Source: Rhodosorus marinus (Eukaryota; Rhodophyta; Stylonematophyceae; Stylonematales; Stylonemataceae). Taken from it: DNA of 64,000 nt. The notes below the pieces were generated by a model. The model was not told the DNA's origin. It ran no database searches and saw only the letters and a program-made list of their open reading frames with translations. A program made the translations under genes and the position numbers. Shown here one piece after another: positions 53,440 to 64,000 of this stretch. The first letter of the stretch is position 1; every line of letters starts with the position of its first letter. Location: contig JAMWBK010000010.1 of the NCBI GenBank assembly GCA_029953675.1, positions 186,001-250,000 of the forward strand, given 5' to 3'.

Positions 53440-54556
53440 TTTTTGGTGTCCCCGAGACATAGTATTGTGGGTCACCTCGTTGGGAGTGGGCAACGGAGAG
53501 CGGACCCGGGCAAAGTAGCTGCTCTCAAGAATTGGCGAACCCCGGAGAATGTCCATGACGTAAGATCTTTTTTGGGAATTACTGGCTACCTACGCAACCA
53601 TGTACCGGAATTCAGCCTTGTAGCAGCACCTTTGACCAATCAAACGAAGAAAAATGTGACCTTCCTATGGGGTCCTGAGCAGGAAGAAGCCTTTGACACC
53701 CTGCGGGAAAAATTGATGGCGCAGCCAGTCCTCCGAAACCCTGACTTCCAAAAAATGTTCATCGTACAACCGGACGCGAGCAATCGAGGAGCTGGGGCTG
53801 TCCTAATACAAAAAAATAAGACGGCGAACATCCAATCGCCTACTTTTCGAAGAAATTTTCGGATGCCGAAAAGCGATATTCAACGTATGAGCAGGAGCTT
53901 TATACATTGACAACTGCTATTCTCCACTGGCGTGCGTACCTGGAGGGGACCAGATTCGTTGTTCGCACTGATCACAACCCATTGAGATTCTTACAGCCAT
54001 CGTGCTTGCCGCTTCGTAAGTTCGATTTATATCGGTTAATGCCCTTTCAGTTCAATATCAACTATAAACAGGGCAAGGAGAATATTGCGGATGCGCTAAG
54101 TCGTCACGCCATACAACAATTAACGGTAGTTTCATCTGTACCAAATCCAGAGGGGCGGCAAGCGTACCTGCAGGATCCGGCGTTCAGTGACATCTTTGAG
54201 CATCCGGAGCGATACCGGCAGCAAGGATTTGTTCGGCGAAATGACTCCTTGTATTTGTGTAACCGAATAATGATGATGAATATGTGTTCCGGAAATCATG
54301 GTCACCGCTCTCCTCCAAAGTCACCATAATGAACCCGTCGCGGGACATTTTGGGATCACCAAGACCCGGAACCTGATTAAGAGAAAATACTACTGGTCAA
54401 CCCTGAAGCAGGATATCGAGAAATTCTTAAGAACCTGCGAAGCTTGCCAGAGGAAAAAACCACTCCGACACTCAGCAGGAAAGTTGAACCCACTGCCTAT
54501 TCCAGCCGGGAAATTGCAATCCGTATGGATGGATTGTATTACTAACCTACCGATGA
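53440..54556 (+). mobile_element. Ty3/gypsy RNase H and integrase fragment
   Basis: The order is RT connection region (VHDVRSFLGITGYLRNHVPE, FLWGPEQEEAF), RNase H (VQPDASNRGAGAVLI, then after a frameshift YEQELYTLTTAILHWRAYLE and VVRTDHNPLRFL, IADALSRH) and the integrase zinc domain (H..H..C..C: HHNEPVAGHFGITK, CEACQRKKP). It ends at WMDCITNLPMT, just before the integrase catalytic core. At least two frameshifts (near 53840-53900 and 54260-54300) and truncations at both ends make it non-functional. A B tail in inverted orientation starts at 54557. No LTRs are seen. Confidence 0.9.
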
Positions 54557-54820
54557 CGATGATCCGTTTATTCGGAGGCTAACTACCCTGAGAAGCGAGA
54601 GACAAGACGCTGATGACGCGCGTCCACAAACAAAGCAGAATTCGAGCGCCACAGGGTCAAAGAAAGCTCCGTGAGCAGGCTATCTAAATGCCCTGGGTCA
54701 ACAGAGCTCGCAGCCAGCGAGAACCTACACTATCTATCACCAAAGCACTCAATAATGAGGGGGACGAACCGGTATGTCACCGCCGAATCGCGAAAGGTAG
54801 GGTTTGACATCGCTGCACGG

Positions 54821-54853
<33 letters not shown>

Positions 54854-55880
54854 GGTAGGGTTTGACATCGCTGCCGCGTACTGCGAATCTTTCACTTGCC
54901 GCATGGACCGAGCTGCAGCTCCTCGACCCCGAGCCGACGCAGGCAGGTACCTGGTCGCCTGAGGACAAGGGATGGAGAGGTCAATGTACTCACTGCGACG
55001 CGCATTGAGGTCAGTCACAACGAGATCCGCCACCCGCTGTACCGTTGGGGCGTCACTCTCATCAGCAATTTCCCATGCCACCGCCAGAGGGAACTCATAC
55101 TCCACTTCTCGGTCCGTACCGAGCGATTGAGTACGAAGGTAGCGGAAAAGCAAGTGGTTGAGCCGCGCACGCGTCTGGTCCGGGCCTCTTGAACCTCCGC
55201 ACAAGACGCCAACAGATGCGCACCATAATCACCCCACGGCACATTGGCCCCGCACAATGCGCATCTAGAATCCCGCTCAACAGGCCAAGGGGGTTGCGGC
55301 ATACCCAGGTAAAGTCGTAAGCTTATACAAAGTTCGAGATCGGTAAGCGCCAACCGCGGATACGCAGGTATGACCGTGAAGAAACGGGAGCTGAGACTCC
55401 GCCCCAAACCGCGCAGGCGAGCCAAAATCGACGCCGAGCACGAAGGTAAACTCAGAAGGGTGGCATACGAGTGCCGATGTATGTCCCACGAAGGGTTTTT
55501 TGTGGATTACATCGGTCCTCGAAGGGGCCGGACCCAACCGGGAAACGCCCTCCTCTGGCGGTCTCAACGGCACAGCCACGGCGTCAACATCCTCGGCAGT
55601 TTCTACACCATTTCCAACACACGGTGCTACAGCAGAGACTCCCGAACGCTGGCCACCGATGGAGTCAAGAACTGCCGCCCAGGAATCGCAACGAGCCACT
55701 CGGCAGGGCGGTACATTGTTGAAAAGGCGGCCTCCAGTTCCGCAAAAACCCTCCCGAGCCGTTGGGCGAGAGTCCCGTCCAGCCGCCCAACCCGAAGTCC
55801 ATTCAACAAACCACTCACAGCGGATCACACTCCGTAGACCATGTATTAAGCGCATTGGCCCACGAACTCACCACAGCTGC
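54557..55880 (-). mobile_element. Non-LTR copy, subfamily B, with internal (ATC)n
   Basis: This minus-strand copy runs from the thumb/linker to the tail (CCGAATAAACGGATCATC in sense). The coding part includes CALCGANVPWGDYGAHLLAS and RVADLVVTDLNARRSEYIDL. At 54816-54852 a pure (ATC)n run plus a short duplicated flank (AAAGGTAGGGTTTGACATCG twice) is inserted inside the coding region. Confidence 0.86.
54821..54851. repeat. (ATC)n microsatellite inside a B copy
   Basis: Ten ATC units lie between two copies of the same B sequence (AAAGGTAGGGTTTGACATCG at about 54793 and 54852), preceded by CACGG. It looks like a retrotransposed tail with a target-site duplication of about 23 bp. Confidence 0.88.
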
Positions 55881-56140
55881 CGGCTGGATCGAGGAGCTAC
55901 AGCTCGGTCCATGCGGCATGCGAAAGAATCGCAGTATGCGGCAGTGATGTCAAACCCTACCTTTCGATCGGAGAGCTTGCATGTGCTCAACGTGTAAACC
56001 GCTTGGGCCCGCGGCCCTGCACACTTCAGGTCGTCGATTCCATCGAGTAGCTCCTGCTCAAATACAGCAGGAGGAAGAGTATTGCGTGGGGCAGCCGCGA
56101 GAGCCTAGTTAGGCTATGAGTAAACGGATCGACTCCCCTC
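55881..56140 (+). mobile_element. Rearranged subfamily B remnant
   Basis: A plus-strand snippet of the B RLE end (GAGGAGCTACAGCTCGG..TCAAACCCTACCTTTCG) is followed by unrelated DNA and a decayed tail (GTTAGGCTATGAGTAAACGGATCG at about 56108). Confidence 0.7.
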
Positions 56141-56861
56141 GCCCGAGTACTTGTACGAGGCTAAAAGCGGTATGATTAGGAGGGGAGTTTCGTCATTTGT
56201 TTCAAGTTGACATATGCCATATGCAGGCTGCCACACTTGGAAGCGGGAAAAACTAAGCACTCCGGAGGGAGCTATCTCGCCGGCCCAGGCCAAAGAACTT
56301 GTCCTGGACCGGCGAGATAGCTCTTGTTGCATGTGTGCGCGCCACATGTGTACCGATCGCCGCTCGTCCCAAGATCAAGACGAAGCTGTTGTGGTCATTC
56401 CACTGTATAGCCGCCGCCCAGGAGTAAATGGTAGTTGGTTTGCTACTCCAGTTTGCAGAGGAAGTTTCGACGACGTCCTTGTCCAGCATAGCGGGTCCAC
56501 TCACTTCAACCGTGCTCGAAAGGTGTGGAAGTGATCTACAGTTCACTGGCTTACAGCCCAGGCACAGCGGATGATGATGATGGAGTCTCGCATTTGACCA
56601 CGCCATGCAACACGGAAGAGAAAACGTTCGCGTCTCGTACGACTTGAGAAGGCGGAGTTCATAGTTTGTACTGCGTTAGCGCGTTCTGGTAGAAAAACCT
56701 CAATCTTGCTCTGGACATTTAGAAGCAAGTTCTTCAAGACACAAAACTGTAATTCGTTCTATTGTCACGCTAGATTACAATCTCAAGAGTTCAGGTCAGC
56801 TCCGGGGCACGAGCGTCGAGCTGCACTAATCTGGACCTTCAACCTTCCTTAGATGAACCCC
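56141..56861. other. Non-coding stretch with a near-perfect hairpin
   Basis: Arms of 21 bp at 56269-56289 and 56303-56323 (GAGCTATCTCGCCGG..) are reverse complements with one mismatch and a 13-nt loop. No coding region is recognised. Confidence 0.6.
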
Positions 56862-59447
56862 CTAACCCACAAATCCGTTATAGTCGTCGTCACCGGCGCC
56901 CTCTATGTCCCCAACTGGCCTTTCGTAGCTTGCGCGTCTTCGGCGCCTTCGGGAGAAAAATAAAGCGACTCCTGTCACCAAGCCGATCACAGCGATCACT
57001 TCAAGAGGTAGGAGTAATAAGCGCCACGGCATATACGCCTCCGCCTGGTGTTAACACACACAAGTTCGCACTCCGTTAGCAGATTGATTCAGACTAGTGC
57101 CTACTAAGGGTCGGGTATAACCGCTTACCGAGCAATAACAGAAATCACCGTGACAGTAAGGATATGGCCATAAAGTGTTGTGCTCGGCTCGAGGAGAGCA
57201 TAGTTTCGTCTGGTAGCTATAAGCACATGCGACATTCGCTGCGCAGTCCGCACAAGTCTTGAGGACGGAGCACCCAGCAGTACCACCTACAAGAACGACG
57301 TTTCACCGTCCGTGCACAAGAAATTTTGGTGGCTCGTTTAGACCATCCAAAATCAGACATCTCCGAGAACCGTACGCCAGATACTTTTAACATGATCGCT
57401 TGAGGTGGGCAACATCCTACCACAGTTCTTTTCTGTCACAGCGAAACCCATGCGTTCACGCTTCCTGTCGTAAATCGTTAAATATTTCATGTTTATGGTA
57501 TTCCCCAGAATGACATCGGCGTCGTCTTCCTCCGCTGAACCCATCGTCGCGATCCCAACACATCGGAAGTTGAGGAGATCGTTCTATCCGAGTACCGAAA
57601 ACAACATGCAACATGAGCGTCAGAGCTCTCAGTACGATCGCTAGCGCACGAGCTCAAGCAGCCACAGTGTTCAGATCTTGAAGCTTTAGCTTCGACTACG
57701 AGAAACTCGGCAGTTGTTCCAATGCTCCTCCGGAATCGCGTACTTACATAGAAAGGAACGAGGTAGTCCCTGGCTTCAAGCTTAAGTTTTTCTCCATTGG
57801 AGAAGGGAATTTCAATCGTTGGCATCTTATCCAAAATTTCTTCATCTTCGGCGAAACACTCTATTTCACGAAACCAAGAGTTCTTTTCACACAGATCCGG
57901 AACATCGCAGTGCTTCTCCTTTAGATGACTGGCCAGCTTGTCGAAGGTCTTTCTCGAAAAGATAATAAGGGTGGTGCCGGAGTCAATTATACCGGTTTTC
58001 ATCTCGGGCATTGACAACTGAATTGTGACAGAGGCAAAGACAAGCGGTTGTTTGCTCCAACGTCAGTGTTCCCCTTAGCTCCTGGCCTTTCGCTCCCCTC
58101 CCGCAAAACGGAACCCTACCTCGACACCTCCAACGATCAGAGTCTTGTTCAGGGTGACTCTGTAATACTTCCTCTCCTTTTCCTGGACCAACGGAACATA
58201 GAAAGGCTCGGACTCCGCCATCTTGGCGTCGAAACCCCCGAGAACGAGACTACCTCCCGCCCCAGCGAGGCATATGGTGAACATGTCCTCCTTCACTTTC
58301 TTTCGCTCGACCATTTCGTCGAAAACGGGCTTCAGGCATGTTGGATTGCACGCCAAAGGTGGATACCTAGCCAATGCGAAGAATTCAACAGATGCAAGAT
58401 CAGACCCCGCACGAACGAAGCTCAGTCCTTTTTGTGCTGGAGAGGCTCACGCAAGCCCCAAGATCCCATCTACTCCTGTCCTCTGAAAATCTCCCGAATC
58501 CGTTACCATCCCCCCAAAAGCTGCCTGCAAACATGCAGGGTGCAATCAGCCCGAAGTGCGAACAGTATGGCAATAGATCAAATGCTGATGGGAATTCTTG
58601 TACCTGGGTTTTAATATCGCCAATTTGAACTTCATCCACTACTAGTGAACCAAAGGCTCCGGACCCATCAGCATACGATACCAAGAAGAAGCAACTGGAC
58701 TCCTCCTCCTCCATGCAGCATTGATGCTCAGGACCGCAGTGAGGGCACACTCCTGGCATGCATGTGTTTGCTTGACATGCATTGGAGGCGCAACCGATCT
58801 GTTGACGTGGATATTTGGTTTCTGGGTCAGCATGCGAACCAATTGATGCGTTGCGCGGACTCATTGCCACAGATAGACGCCTTTTTCAGGCTTTCAAAAC
58901 GAACCTTCTTTGCCTTTTTCGAAGTCGACTTCTCTAGCGAGTACGAAGTGTGCAAGCAAGATTCGCAGGAGTCCAGGGGAAGGACCAGTGTGGAACTGCC
59001 TGTGTCGACCTGAGATGGTGATGGAGGTGATTTGGTGAGAAATCGTGCATATCTTCAAGTTATTAGTTCCAAGAACGGATAACGCTCTCCGCGGTAGCTA
59101 ACCTGAACAGGAACTGGCTGCCCACCCACGTTGATCGTCAGGTAGTACTCTCCAACAGATGTAATTCCCCCGAAAAGCGGCACATTCGTATTGTTAACAC
59201 GGACAGAAAAAGGAACTCGTTGATGTCGAGACGTGGAAATCCCTTTAGACTGCTTTTGGTACAACGGCAGTGAGACAACCTGCGGAGGACGACAAAACCC
59301 AAGACCGCCCCCAAAAACCAGACCGGATCACCTCAAAACCAGGGGAAAAATCCAGATCTACAGATACAAGAAGGCCCAGAACCTCACCTGTGTGCACTCA
59401 ACGTCCCAGTCAATAAGCGCCGTCCACAGCAGCAACCATATCCACAT
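56862..59447 (-). CDS. Membrane-anchored pepsin-like aspartic protease
   Basis: Ten minus-strand exons (59447-59388, 59279-59103, 59009-58905, 58798-58604, 58524-58451, 58366-58120, 58017-57748, 57583-57421, 57286-57129, 57044-56862) join in frame to 543 aa. A Trp/Leu-rich signal peptide (residues 1-16) is followed by EYYLTINVGGQPVPVQ, spliced to VDTGSSTLVLP with the first catalytic Asp. A Cys-rich loop follows, then SYADGSGAFGSLVVDEV (flap), DGILGLAYPPL, and IIDSGTTLIIF with the second Asp. After the family-typical ILGNTINMKYLTIYDRKRERMGFA end there is an extra Cys-rich module (GCSVLKTCADCAANVACAY..), one membrane helix (LEVIAVIGLVTGVALFF) and an RRRRRR cytosolic tail. It is a type I membrane protease of the secretory pathway. 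The exon 3 donor (GTTCGT) is the least certain. Confidence 0.86.
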
Positions 59448-59959
59448 CCATCTGATACAGAAGATCAAACCTAATCTCATCTCTTTCAACCCAAACCCAC
59501 CACTTATCTACCTCTAAACCCTCACAGAATATCTCACGTTCCTATCCATCAAAAAAACACAACCCACTCTGAGTTTTCACTGGAACCTCATCACCTCAAA
59601 CTCCCAAGCCCAACTCCAACCAACAAGATTCCCCTCTCCCTATAGATTACATACGCTCCTCAAAATGCCCAAACCCCCAAAACAGTGACGCCAACCCTAC
59701 AAATGTCCTTAACAAGCCTGTCACAACCACCCCCTCCCCCTCCTACCCTTAAACAAAATACAAAAAAAAAAAAAAACCACGCGATAGCGGCACTCCAAAT
59801 TTCTCATCAAAAATAAGACCCAAAAAGCCCTTTTTAGAGAGAATTGATTGAGATTGTTTTTTGTTGTAAATCTGGGGATTATTAGATTGACTATCAGTCA
59901 TTTTATTTTTACTGATTGGGTTTAGTGGGAGGGTTAAGGTCATTTATCAAGTTTATTCA
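59448..59959. other. C-rich promoter-side DNA
   Basis: No gene is recognised. An A-run at 59760-59777 and AT-rich DNA follow. Confidence 0.35.
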
Positions 59960-60600
59960 GCGAGCTTCACTACCGCGAGTCCCAGCGAGAAAGAAGAGTG
60001 AAGACTACTCGCTGGCGATTGGCAACAGGTCGGGTCTATGGGGGTGCACATGCTGGCAAGCTGTGGCGGAGTGAATGGGGCTCGCACTCGGCGTCACAGC
60101 GGATAAACCGTCTTTTCTTCAGGAAGCTCTATCCTATTCCTGAGTGCAGGGGGCCATCACATTGCGGACGAACATCAGGCGGAATCCCGCCATTGAGGAT
60201 TGTACGGCGGGAGCGCGCAGAGTTGCGGATCTCGTCATCTAGGATGGCAACGGGTTGCGGAACACGTATGTGGACCTAACCCTCCCTAGCCCTCTCGCGG
60301 CCCGGTACTTGTACCGCCTCCAGTCGTAGGGGCACAGCTGCGAATACTATGCGAGGGCATAAGGAGTTAGTCTACGCGGAGGAGCGAACCATTGCTCAGT
60401 CTTTGCAGTCTGCGCTCGCTTGTCCGTTTTGTTCCACTTGTCCTCGTAGCGACCTACGGTGACTTGGGAGCATCCTTGCGGAGCTCTCGTTGACCCTCAG
60501 GCGTTCCAACGCTGCTTTATTGTTGGACGCGAGTCATCACCGTCTTGGTTTTTGCTTCTCATGGTGGTATGGCTCTGAATAAACGGATGGTGATGTTGTC
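59960..60600 (+). mobile_element. Decayed non-LTR fragment
   Basis: The segment starts with a shifted remnant of the knuckle-distal region (SQRINRLFFRKLYP versus RLNRLLFRYLRS in intact copies). It ends with a recognisable tail block: GAGCTCTCGTTGACCC..GCGTTCCAACGCTGCTTTATT..GGCTCTGAATAAACGGATGGTGATG. It is much more diverged than the cluster copies, so it is an older insertion. Confidence 0.7.
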
Positions 60601-60859
60601 ATCCAGGTCTCTCAATTTGTAGATAGCGCTGGGGGCGCTTGGTTGCGGGGGTGGTATCGCGGCCGCTATGATACTCATTTTTTTTGAGCCTGACCCTGGT
60701 TTACTGGAAAACTAACAACCCTGTTCGGATGTCCTACGAGAGGGAAAGGGTGGTCACAAACGTGTGACTATTAACTAATCAGTAAACACTAGCTACTAAA
60801 AGCTACTACGCCATAGCTACGAAGTGCGACCCAAGAGTTGCCTCTCTACTACATGCGGT
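60601..60859. other. No recognisable feature
   Basis: Short unique DNA lies between two decayed retroelement pieces. Confidence 0.4.
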
Positions 60860-61400
60860 TCATCGCGGAGAGAACTCTGCTGAGAACGTCGGGATAAAGT
60901 CCTGTGGGTCTGCAAACGGTGGCCCGGTATTTGTTGATTTTGCGCTGGGCGGCCGTCCGGCAGCATTACTAGCACGGCTAGCTATACGTCGCAGGTTTTG
61001 TGTCTGGAACGGGCACGTGACTAGGTTATCGAAGAACAGTGTCCGGTGCGTCCGAGGGTGCTCCGCCCGGATATCTAGTGCTCGATGAGGCAGCTCCTCA
61101 TTCGTGGGTCCTGGCTCCACTACAACGTCCTCGTAGCCCCGTTCCCTTAATAGTCGCGTGATGGTCTTCACAAGCTCGTGGTGTCGGGGTATGCGCATTC
61201 GTGTAGAAAACGAGCAGCGGTGGAGCAGCTGACAACCGTAGATATCGCGGGTGGCTTGGCACGATGGGCAGGGTGCAGACTGTGGTTGGTCAGTGAGTTG
61301 GTACTCCGAGGAGTGTGGAACGTTTGCGATGAGCAGCTGCCTGGTGACAAAGGTTGTGCGGGTTGTTGGAATGTCAAGAAACCAGGTCCCGCGTGTGCCA
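60860..61400 (-). mobile_element. Decayed RLE endonuclease fragment of another family
   Basis: On the minus strand, two adjacent stretches in one frame encode FVTRQLLIANVPHSSEYQL, a C..C..H..C group (CPSCQATRDIYGCQLLHRC), RIPRHHELVKTITRLLRERG, YEDVVVEPG and a PD-(D/E)xK-like RALDIRAEHPRTHRTLFFDN. It then ends. This order (knuckle, RHHELVK helix, RLE core) is that of C-terminal domains of RLE retroelements, but the sequence is unlike both the 7.6 kb element and the A/B cluster, so it is a third family. There is no RT part. Confidence 0.65.
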
Positions 61401-62023
61401 CCGGTGGCGCAAGCAGGACAGTCGTGCTCTCGCGTAGGCTGGGACCGTCGGCTCGTCGACTATGTCAAGGTACACCGATTGATGTAGTGCGTTGGAGAAG
61501 ACGCATTGCGCGTGTGCTAGAGGCCTCGGTAGGTTGCCCTCAGTAGTGGGCCGGACCGCACAGGAACTTGCATTTGGCTCGGGTGTAGAGTCTGTACCAT
61601 TCGGCGGCCTGGGCGATCGCAGGCGAACAATCTGCTGGTAACTTCTCGGAGATGTTGTCAACGGGGTCCGGATCTCGTCAGCGACGTGGGATCAGGCTAC
61701 CGGCACGCGTAGAGGCGCCAGCGGGGCTCGTGGCTGACCCTCTGGCGCTACTTTATCGTTGGACCCGCATCATCTTAATTCTCGCTTTTCAGCTTAGTTG
61801 GGCTCTGAGTAAACGGGCGCGAGAAGTGGGATTCGCAGTCTCTTCAGGTGCTCAGACGTCTTTGTGGTTTAAAAAAATGGAAGCACATGGGACTCTGGAT
61901 TTATCGCCCGATACCCCCGGGATTTCACAAACCCTGTCAATACATATAATTAGTCTGAGCGGTTTAATATGATGCTAGTTGCAAGAAAAGTGTCGCGAAG
62001 ATCATTTGGCCCGCTTCCCGATT
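61401..62023. other. Mostly non-coding; decayed retroelement tail
   Basis: Bases 61735-61815 (CTGGCGCTACTTTATCGTTGGACCCGC..GGGCTCTGAGTAAACGG) are a diverged plus-strand copy of the cluster element's 3' end. The rest is unrecognised. Confidence 0.5.
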
Positions 62024-62749
62024 TTACAATAGGTCGATGGAACCAGACTCCACCAGATCTCGGACCGGTTTATATCGTAGGCAATAGACATCACCGGCAC
62101 CCAAGTACAGCGCTTGGTCCGTAGGGTCATCGCTAATGGCCGTTGTACCCACGTTCTTCTTTACGTGGCAAAAGACAAACCGATTGAGTGCGGGGCCAGG
62201 ACTCATATCAACGTCACCATCTCTATCATCGACACTTCTGAGCTTTTCAGGAAGTTGGTCGAGAAAAGACGACTGAAAATGCGCTTCCATGAGCTTCACG
62301 AAGTTCTCCGCGTATTTAAACTCGTCAGTAGACAAGCGGCTTCGATACAATTCATCATGCAACGTCCTTTTGGCTCTGTGTTCGATTTTGAGTAGTCTGG
62401 ACCTCAAATAAGCCCTTAGGAGATACTTCACACGTCCGATCTCGATCTTTCGCAAGTGGAGCCCAAGTGAGTTTCTGGAAGGACCCGATGACCTGGCAAG
62501 TTCTTCCTCGTCAATGAGAGCATCTTGGACCTCAATAACCTCCTTCAATTCATGCACTAGGCTTGTCTCGAAAGGAAGAATCTCAGGCGAGAATTTTTCG
62601 TTCAGCATTGCCCGCTTCAGCTTGCGAATCTCCTGAGAGATTTCAGTGCTAATATCATCCTCCTGCGCCCAATCCTCCGGAAGGACGTCTGCCTCCTGTG
62701 TCCCATTCTCCTCCATCCCCATACCGTTTCCAAACCTTTGCCTCTTCAA
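62024..62749 (-). CDS. SLD5: DNA replication complex GINS protein Sld5
   Basis: This intronless ORF of 241 aa is close to the ~220-290 aa usual for Sld5. Landmarks: a helical A domain with KLKRAMLNEKFSPEILPFET, then LGLHLRKIEIGRVKYLLRAYLRSRLLKIE, which is the central Sld5 signature, KYAENFVKLMEAHFQSSFLDQLPEKLR, and a C-terminal beta domain with RFVFCHVKKNVG and CLRYKPVRDLVESGSIDLL. Sld5 is one of four GINS subunits. With Cdc45 and MCM2-7 it forms the CMG replicative helicase in the nucleus. The acidic N-terminal 35 residues are variable in the family. The next ORF upstream on the same strand ends 45 bp before this start. Confidence 0.92.
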   Translation of the reverse strand: MKRQRFGNGMGMEENGTQEADVLPEDWAQEDDISTEISQEIRKLKRAMLNEKFSPEILPFETSLVHELKEVIEVQDALIDEEELARSSGPSRNSLGLHLRKIEIGRVKYLLRAYLRSRLLKIEHRAKRTLHDELYRSRLSTDEFKYAENFVKLMEAHFQSSFLDQLPEKLRSVDDRDGDVDMSPGPALNRFVFCHVKKNVGTTAISDDPTDQALYLGAGDVYCLRYKPVRDLVESGSIDLL

Positions 62750-62793
62750 ATTTCGAAGAATTATCTTATCCTCCAGAAGAACTATGCCTCACC

Positions 62794-62997
62794 TCACGGT
62801 ATGCACATCAACCCCGCAACTTTGATGCCATTGGCGAACCACAGAATGCTGTACTTCGTTTGGAGAACCCGATCGGTTGGAGCTGAGGGCCACACTCTAA
62901 TCCAGAGAGAATGGGAAGTCTCAACTCCAACAGCGTTCCAAATAACGAACAAGCTAACTCCCACTGAAAACACACCCGGCCCCAACTCTTCAGCCAA
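62794..62997 (-). CDS. Small hydrophobic ORF, unrecognised
   Basis: This 67-aa ORF lies on the same strand as Sld5 and just upstream of it. It has one likely membrane helix (FSVGVSLFVIWNAVGV) and a second weaker hydrophobic stretch near the end (SILWFANGIKVAGLM). There is no family match by eye. It may be a genuine micro-protein, a first exon with the donor near CCGTGAGGTGAGG, or chance. Confidence 0.3.
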   Translation of the reverse strand: MAEELGPGVFSVGVSLFVIWNAVGVETSHSLWIRVWPSAPTDRVLQTKYSILWFANGIKVAGLMCIP

Positions 62998-64000
62998 AAA
63001 TTAACAGAAAAAATCTGCGGCTCACTCTCACACAAACCTGCTCAGCAGCCACTGCCAAACCCATCCACACCGTCCCCCTCCAAGCCTCTTCAACGCTAAC
63101 CACGACGTCTGAAATAACTATTCAACCCTCTCCTCACTTCAACAGCAAGCCATTCCCTTCAACTCTCAAAACCGCAGAAACGTCTATCCTCGCTGCCTTC
63201 AACGAAAAGCCAATCCCTTCTCATCCACGTTTATTAGGCACCCTACACCCGTTCGTTCTCTACACAAACCCAAACCTACCCGCATCCAACTCCAACTCCC
63301 CCTTCCCTCCCCCTCCCACTCACCCCCACTAATTTAGTCCAAACAAAAGCCACTTTCATTCCTAACCGTTCCCCCCCTCTCTCCGGGTTGGAGATCGTGT
63401 CACAGAAGCAGACATCGATATTTGGGTTACACACACCCACATCCACCCCCCGTCATCTTCTACACCATCAACAACAAGAAAGTGACTTAACGTCAAAAAA
63501 TCTATATATATATTATTTAAATATCTTCAAGAGAGAAATTAAAAATGGGAGGATTTTTGGAAGGTTTGATATGAAAAGAATATCTTCGTATTTCGAATTG
63601 ATTCTCGAGATATGTAGTATTTTATTTCTTTTATACTCTATATTAGGATTATGAAAATAGGTAATAAGTTTGAGAAAAGATTTAAATTGGTGATTTGGAT
63701 TTTGTTTTTTACAAAACAGGGTTTGATCAATGGTCGTTGTTTGGATGCATATTGTTCTTGTCGATTTTACCGGGAAAATGGTTGTGGCCATGTTTATTTC
63801 CAGTTGTCTATTCCTCAGAAGTTTCTCTGCTGACCCTGAAGCATGATTGTCTTTGATTCCTCCATTTCTCAGAGACCGTGGCTGGTGCTAAAAAAAAGGA
63901 GCAGGAAACCGGTCTAGTCTCGATTTTGTGTACGACGTTCATAGGACCAGCTACTGGATAGACCTAGAAGCTATTCGCTAAGAAATTTATTCTGCATTGT
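62998..64000. other. Right-edge region without a supported gene
   Basis: C-rich DNA (63020-63330) passes into AT-rich DNA with a (TA)n run near 63503. A 60-codon plus-strand ORF at 63651-63833 is Cys-containing but unrecognised. It could be the start of a gene continuing beyond the window. Confidence 0.3.

Overview
This is nuclear DNA from a photosynthetic eukaryote, most likely a red alga (inference, moderate confidence). Genes are split by short GT-AG introns (about 60-120 nt). There is a plastid-type delta-aminolevulinate dehydratase (ALAD) and a YggT/Ycf19-family protein, both with N-terminal extensions like red-algal transit peptides (a Gly-Phe-Val motif near the start). There is also a hedgehog-type Hint protein, a family reported from red algae. 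No tRNA, rRNA, CRISPR or bacterial operon structure was seen.

Layout. 0.9-4.7 kb: a secreted inhibitor-I9-like protein, a golgin-84-like tethering factor (5 exons) and RNase H2 subunit C. 5.2-10.6 kb: a nearly complete non-LTR retrotransposon with two ORFs; its reverse transcriptase is fused to a C-terminal zinc knuckle and a restriction-like endonuclease (RLE). 12.3-18.1 kb: a secreted Hint-domain protein, an orphan signal-peptide/coiled-coil/multi-membrane protein (6 exons) and the U2 snRNP splicing factor SF3b p14. 18.4-32.0 kb: the C-terminal exons of a TPR-like protein, a degenerate ~175-200 bp tandem repeat, exportin-T (9 exons), YggT, S-adenosylmethionine synthetase (5 exons) and a two-pore K+ channel with two EF hands. 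36.2-37.8 kb: ALAD. 56.9-59.4 kb: a 10-exon membrane-anchored pepsin-like protease with a cysteine-rich module. 62.0-62.7 kb: the GINS subunit Sld5.

Between 32.4 and 56.1 kb, interrupted by the ALAD locus, is a graveyard of at least 15 truncated, inverted and nested pieces of a second RLE-type non-LTR family. Two subfamilies (here A and B) are present, mixed with a split Ty3/gypsy element. These pieces end at the 3' side in AATAAACGGATCATC or ATAAACTGATGATG tails. Many junctions lie in these trinucleotide tails, and both gypsy pieces are bracketed by tails that point inward. Short perfect palindromes and in-frame tandem duplications occur inside the pieces.

The host genes are functionally unrelated housekeeping and membrane-traffic genes and form no pathway or cluster. 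Exon boundaries given here were derived by hand from reading-frame continuity, GT/AG sites and family similarity. No search or alignment program was run, so family names rest on motif recognition.
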